From positions 1-9,930 of the forward strand of contig CAZJCK010000099.1 in the NCBI GenBank assembly GCA_964544635.1: a stretch of 9,930 nucleotides of DNA. Direction: 5' to 3'. A program made the position numbers and the translations under genes. The number at the start of each line of letters is the position of its first letter. The first letter of the stretch is position 1. The notes below the pieces were generated by a model, which saw only the letters and a program-made list of their open reading frames with translations, was not told the origin of the DNA and searched no databases. Source of the stretch: CAZJCK01 sp964544635 (GTDB lineage: Bacteria > Zixibacteria > MSB-5A5 > GN15 > FEB-12). Shown one piece after another: positions 6,977-9,930 of the stretch.

Positions 6977-7816
6977 TTACTTTCCCTCCTGCCGGTCGAC
7001 CAGCATCTGGTATTCGTCGCAGAATTCCGTCTTGTCGGCTTCGTGCAGCTTGCCGATCACGGTCTTACCTTCAAGCTCCTGCGCCGACATCTTGCTCGCC
7101 TTGGCGACTGGTATGGAGCGCTCCTTGAACATCTCGAGCATTGCCACGGCATCGCCTTCGCGATTGAGGCGACCATAGTAGGTGTGACAGTTCGAAATCA
7201 CCTCAACGAGGCTGAAGCCGTTGTGCTCGATCGCTTCGGTGATCAGCTTTTCCATCTGCGGGACGTGGTAGACGGTACCGCGACCGACAAAAGTCGCACC
7301 AGCGGCGCGAGCCAGTTCGCACGGATCGAAATGCTTCTCGATGTTTCCGTATGGCGTGGTGGTGGCGACCGCCTTATCCGGCGTGGTCGGCGAGGCCTGT
7401 CCGCCGGTCATGCCGTAAATGTAGTTATTAATCAGGATGGCCGTGATGTCGATGTTGCGGCGGCAGGAGTGAATGAAATGGTTACCGCCGATCGCCAGCG
7501 CATCACCGTCGCCGGTGATGACAATCACCTTCATGTTGGGCCGGGCAAACTTGACGCCGGTTGCGAACGGCAGGGCGCGGCCGTGGGTGGTGTGCAGCGA
7601 GTTGAAGTCGAGGTAGACCGGCATGCGCGAAGTGCAACCGATACCGGACACCAGCGCGACGTTGTTCTTGTCCAGTCCCAGTTTATCGATGGCGCGCACG
7701 AACGCACCCATCACAATGCCGTTGCCGCATCCGGGGCACCAGACATTGGGGAATTTCTTTTTAGGTCGGAGGTATTGCAGGAGTACATCCGATTTCTGTT
7801 TGACTGCGGTAGCCAT
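6977..7816 (-). CDS. korB: 2-oxoglutarate:ferredoxin oxidoreductase beta subunit
   Basis: Catalytic thiamine-diphosphate subunit: 2-oxoglutarate + CoA + oxidised ferredoxin to succinyl-CoA + CO2 + reduced ferredoxin, reversible. 279 residues. Cluster-ligand candidates are Cys27 and Cys30 (WCPGCG), Cys61 (GIGCTSR) and Cys210 (SNCHTYYG), as expected for one [4Fe-4S] cluster. The thiamine-diphosphate and metal motif runs from GDGDALAIGG (102-111) to NN at 130-131, followed by IYGMTGGQASPTTP, typical of the beta subunit. I chose the ATG at 7816: AGGAGG lies seven bases upstream and the start overlaps the korA stop by one base (TGATG). An earlier in-frame start, 56 codons up, would add an Arg-rich stretch inside korA that looks unlike the family and is rejected. 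Confidence 0.95.
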   Translation of the reverse strand: MATAVKQKSDVLLQYLRPKKKFPNVWCPGCGNGIVMGAFVRAIDKLGLDKNNVALVSGIGCTSRMPVYLDFNSLHTTHGRALPFATGVKFARPNMKVIVITGDGDALAIGGNHFIHSCRRNIDITAILINNYIYGMTGGQASPTTPDKAVATTTPYGNIEKHFDPCELARAAGATFVGRGTVYHVPQMEKLITEAIEHNGFSLVEVISNCHTYYGRLNREGDAVAMLEMFKERSIPVAKASKMSAQELEGKTVIGKLHEADKTEFCDEYQMLVDRQEGK

Positions 7817-8949
7817 CAGAGTACCTCCTCGAGTTTTTGGAGTAGTTGCAGGGGTGTGAGAATCTCGCCGTCGTAGCGCTGCAACGGCAGCACGTCGATG
7901 TCGCCCGGAACAACGCGGCGGACCTCGTGAATCATCTGGCCCATGTTCAGTTCGCCGACGATTACTCGCCTGGCCTTGCTGCACAGTTCGCGCAGGCGCT
8001 CGTCGGGGAACGGCCAGATGGTGTAGAGCTGTACGACCCCCACTTTGGCGCCGGCCTCGCGGGCCAGTTGCGTCGCCTGCAGGGCGGCGCGGGCGACCGT
8101 GCCATAGGTCACGAAGATCGTCTCGGCATCGTCGACATACTCGGCCCGCACCGATTCAATTTCGTGCTCATACTGTTCGATCTTATTGCGCAGCTTATCG
8201 AGCTTGACCGCGATCTCGTCGGCCCGGTTGGTGGGGAAACCATGGGTGTCGTGGGTCAATCCCGTGATGTTATAGCGATAACCCTCGCCGTAGTCCGGCA
8301 TCGGGGAGACATAGTTTTCGGTTATTGCATACGGCTCGAACTCGTCCGGCTTGGCGGTCGGGCGGACGCGCTCGACAATGTCGATTTCGCCTGGCTCCGG
8401 CATCCGCACCAGTGCGCGCATGTGGCCGATCACTTCGTCGAGCAATACCACCACCGGCGTGCGAAAGCGTTCGGCCAGGTTGAAGGCACGGATCGTCTCG
8501 GTGATGGTATCTTCAACCGTCGACGGCGCCACGGCGATCGACGTAAAGTCACCGTGGGTGCCCCAGCGCGCCTGCATCGTATCCGACTGGCTGACCTTAG
8601 TGGGCAGGCCGGTCGACGGTCCGCCGCGCTGGACATTGACAAACACCGTCGGGATCTCGGCCATGTAGGCATAGCCGATATGCTCCTGCATCAGCGAGTA
8701 GCCGGGACCGGAGGTGCCGGTCATCGTCTTGAGTCCGGTCGCCGAGGCGCCGATAATGGCCGCAGCCGACGCGATTTCGTCCTCCATCTGGATGAAACGA
8801 CCACCCATTTTGGGAAGCAACCGGGCGCACTGTTCGGCAATTTCTGTCGACGGCGTGATCGGGTAGCCGGCATAAAAACGCATGCCGGCATAGATCGCGC
8901 CCTGGACACAGGCGGCGTTCCCCTGTAATAATCGTCGGTTCTTGGTCAC
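7816..8949 (-). CDS. korA: 2-oxoglutarate:ferredoxin oxidoreductase alpha subunit
   Basis: Alpha subunit, carrying the pyrimidine-binding and transketolase-like domains of the enzyme. 377 residues, the usual size for KorA. Family marks: AGYPITPSTEI at 27-37, MEDEIASAAAIIGAS at 55-69 (Glu57/Glu59 region used in thiamine activation), TGTSGPGYSLMQE at 77-89, and QRGGPSTGLPTKVSQSD at 107-123. Residues about 245-275 look like a charged helical linker before the C-terminal Rossmann-like domain (IFVTYGTVARAA). Start is GTG at 8949, with GAGGAG nine bases and GGGAG two bases upstream; the first overlaps the korD stop. Its stop overlaps the korB start by one base, implying balanced synthesis of the two subunits. 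Confidence 0.95.
   Translation of the reverse strand: MTKNRRLLQGNAACVQGAIYAGMRFYAGYPITPSTEIAEQCARLLPKMGGRFIQMEDEIASAAAIIGASATGLKTMTGTSGPGYSLMQEHIGYAYMAEIPTVFVNVQRGGPSTGLPTKVSQSDTMQARWGTHGDFTSIAVAPSTVEDTITETIRAFNLAERFRTPVVVLLDEVIGHMRALVRMPEPGEIDIVERVRPTAKPDEFEPYAITENYVSPMPDYGEGYRYNITGLTHDTHGFPTNRADEIAVKLDKLRNKIEQYEHEIESVRAEYVDDAETIFVTYGTVARAALQATQLAREAGAKVGVVQLYTIWPFPDERLRELCSKARRVIVGELNMGQMIHEVRRVVPGDIDVLPLQRYDGEILTPLQLLQKLEEVL
7824..7829 (-). promoter_or_regulatory. Ribosome binding site that decides the korB start
   Basis: Perfect AGGAGG on the minus strand, seven bases before the ATG at 7816 and inside the last codons of korA. It fixes the korB start. Confidence 0.85.
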
Positions 8950-8962
8950 TGCTCCCGTCTCC

Positions 8963-9226
8963 TCACTTGTAGTTCGATGTTATTGCAAAGTCGGGACAGT
9001 GTATCCAGCAAATGGTACACTGCGTGCAGTTCTCCGGGCGCGCCTGCACCGGCTTGCCGTCACGGTCGGGTTCAAAGACCTGGGTCGGGCACATGGCGAT
9101 GCAGATGTTGCACGCCTTGCACCACCCCAGGTTTATCTCCAAAGGCAGCGGGCCGTCGGAATAATCATATTTCGACTGCGGTTTGCCCTTGCTGGGTGGC
9201 GTACTTGACGTTTTTGCGTCAGTCAT
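8963..9226 (-). CDS. korD: 2-oxoglutarate:ferredoxin oxidoreductase delta subunit, 2x[4Fe-4S] ferredoxin
   Basis: Electron-transfer subunit, 87 residues. Two cluster-binding motifs are visible: CKACNICIAMCP (Cys36, 39, 42, 46) and CTQCTICWIHCP (Cys67, 70, 73, 77). The sequence between the motifs (VFEPDRDGKPVQARPEN) and the ending DFAI match the delta subunits of KOR and related enzymes. The first about 25 residues are polar and probably flexible. I chose the ATG at 9226 because GAGGAG lies five bases upstream; a TTG six codons earlier would place that site inside the gene. It opens the KOR block in the order D-A-B-C, 13 bases before korA. Confidence 0.93.
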   Translation of the reverse strand: MTDAKTSSTPPSKGKPQSKYDYSDGPLPLEINLGWCKACNICIAMCPTQVFEPDRDGKPVQARPENCTQCTICWIHCPDFAITSNYK

Positions 9227-9231
9227 GTCTG

Positions 9232-9237
9232 CTCCTC
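9232..9237 (-). promoter_or_regulatory. Ribosome binding site that decides the korD start
   Basis: GAGGAG on the minus strand, five bases before the ATG at 9226. Confidence 0.75.
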
Positions 9238-9269
9238 GAGACAATCAATTAACTATACCTTGCTTGCAC

Positions 9270-9285
9270 TCCGCACAACAGCGGA
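9270..9285 (-). other. Small hairpin between sucD and korD
   Basis: TCCGC (9270-9274) and GCGGA (9281-9285) form a perfect five-pair stem with a six-base loop, beginning eight bases after the last sucD coding base region. No T-tract follows. A TATAGT sequence lies a few bases further on (minus strand), but no matching -35 is convincing, so an internal promoter for the kor genes is only a possibility. Confidence 0.35.
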
Positions 9286-9290
9286 ACCAA

Positions 9291-9930
9291 TCAACGCTTG
9301 CGCGTCGACTGATGGGTTTTACGTTCGGCAGCCGGTTTGGTTGGCTTGCCAACCTTGCCCTTTTCAATCGATTTGTCCGGTTTCTTCGGTGTTTTCTTCT
9401 TGGCTGCCTTCTTCGAGGTTTTTTTCGCTGCCTTCTTCGTCGTTTTCTTCTTCCCGGCCTTCCCGGTCGCTTTCTTCGCAGCCTTTTTAGCGGCCTTCTT
9501 GGCTTTACCGGCTGCTTTCTTCACGGTCTTCTTCACCTTGCCCGAGCCTTCGTCGATCGCTTCTTTCAGAAGCTCCGGGATCTCGGTCGGTGAACCGGCC
9601 ACCTTGATGCCAACCTTGTTCAGGGCCGCGATCTTGTCGGCGGCGGTACCGCTGCCACCGGAGATGATCGCACCGGCATGACCCATCCGCTTGCCCGGGG
9701 GAGCGGTCTGCCCGGCAATGAATGCGACCACCGGCTTGGTGACGTTCTTCTTTATATACTTGGCCGCCTCTTCCTCATCGCTGCCGCCGATTTCGCCGAT
9801 CATGACAATCGCCTTGGTCGTCTTGTCGGCCTGAAACGCTTCGAGACAGTCAATGAAGTTGGTGCCGATCACCTGGTCACCGCCAATACCGATGCAGGTG
9901 GACTGACCCATTCCGGCCATGGTCAACGCC
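9291..9930 (-). CDS. sucD: Succinyl-CoA ligase alpha subunit, C-terminal part, with lysine-rich tail
   Basis: The gene enters from beyond the right edge; its 5' part is missing. The visible 213 codons begin inside the second domain. GQSTCIGIGGDQVIGTNFIDCLEAF and AIVMIGEIGGSDEEEAAKYI match E. coli SucD closely from memory, and GKRMGHAGAIISGG carries the His that is phosphorylated during catalysis (codon covering 9678-9680). The enzyme joins succinate and CoA at the cost of ATP or GTP, or the reverse. Where E. coli SucD ends, after the helix corresponding to IPELLKEAIDEG, this protein continues for about 85 residues (9294-9548) that are 34 Lys and 3 Arg, arranged as KKAAKKA-like repeats, with Pro, Thr and Ser. 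That tail resembles bacterial histone-H1-like proteins and is not needed for the known reaction. No frameshift is seen at the junction. korD follows after 64 bases. Confidence 0.93.
   Translation of the reverse strand, partial: ALTMAGMGQSTCIGIGGDQVIGTNFIDCLEAFQADKTTKAIVMIGEIGGSDEEEAAKYIKKNVTKPVVAFIAGQTAPPGKRMGHAGAIISGGSGTAADKIAALNKVGIKVAGSPTEIPELLKEAIDEGSGKVKKTVKKAAGKAKKAAKKAAKKATGKAGKKKTTKKAAKKTSKKAAKKKTPKKPDKSIEKGKVGKPTKPAAERKTHQSTRKR
9294..9548 (-). other. Lysine/alanine-rich C-terminal tail of SucD
   Basis: About 85 residues, 40% lysine, built of degenerate KKAA, KKT and KKP units with almost no acidic residues, ending in HQSTRKR. Coding strand bias is extreme (Lys as AAG mostly), yet the units are not exact DNA repeats. 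Such tails are expected to be unstructured and to bind nucleic acid or other polyanions. Confidence 0.85.

Noticed and set aside
7817..7984. An N-terminal extension of korB by 56 codons inside korA
   Set aside because: The extension is Arg-rich and unlike the family, while a perfect AGGAGG precedes the internal ATG at 7816.
7846..8928. Long open frame on the plus strand opposite korA, and a similar one opposite korB (7043-7876)
   Set aside because: They lie exactly antisense to well-supported genes, have Arg/His/Asp-rich composition typical of mirror frames in GC-rich DNA, and match no family I know.

Overview
The window is a stretch of a bacterial genome in which every convincing gene lies on the minus strand, so the biological reading order runs from base 9930 down to base 1. 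Strong purine-rich ribosome binding sites, tight spacing with one-base and 20-base overlaps, and E. coli-type isocitrate dehydrogenase point to a bacterium. A run of exactly 100 Ns (2236-2335) shows it is draft or metagenome-derived. The mix of a ferredoxin-dependent 2-oxoacid oxidoreductase with NADP-type Icd and an LDH-like malate dehydrogenase would fit an uncultured FCB-type lineage such as Zixibacteria, but that placement is a low-confidence guess from gene content only.

Region 1 (9930 to 2486) is one compact central-carbon operon: 3' part of sucD (succinyl-CoA ligase alpha, with a remarkable lysine-rich C-terminal tail), korD-korA-korB-korC (2-oxoglutarate:ferredoxin oxidoreductase), ndk (nucleoside diphosphate kinase), a LarA-family nickel-pincer racemase homologue, mdh (malate dehydrogenase) and icd (isocitrate dehydrogenase). 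Together these enzymes interconvert isocitrate, 2-oxoglutarate, succinyl-CoA and succinate, and malate and oxaloacetate. Because KOR is ferredoxin-linked and Icd and Mdh are reversible, the set could run oxidatively or reductively; the window has no citrate-cleaving or citrate-forming gene to decide. Ndk could balance the nucleotide made by succinyl-CoA ligase, and the LarA homologue beside mdh suggests 2-hydroxy-acid racemisation.

Region 2 (2485 to 1990) is non-coding. It holds an imperfect hairpin just after icd, a strong minus-strand terminator-like hairpin followed by a U-rich tract, and the assembly gap. The two gap edges are an identical 55-base sequence carrying that hairpin, which looks like an unresolved k-mer overlap rather than a true duplication.

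Region 3 (1989 to 1) is a two-gene unit with overlapping ends: a polytopic membrane protein of unknown function, followed by a lipoprotein with a complete von Willebrand A metal-binding site that runs off the left edge. Neither is linked by sequence to the metabolic operon. I found no RNA gene, CRISPR array, transposase or phage gene. The most unusual items are the histone-H1-like tail on SucD, the LarA homologue inside a TCA operon, and the VWA-lipoprotein/membrane-protein pair.
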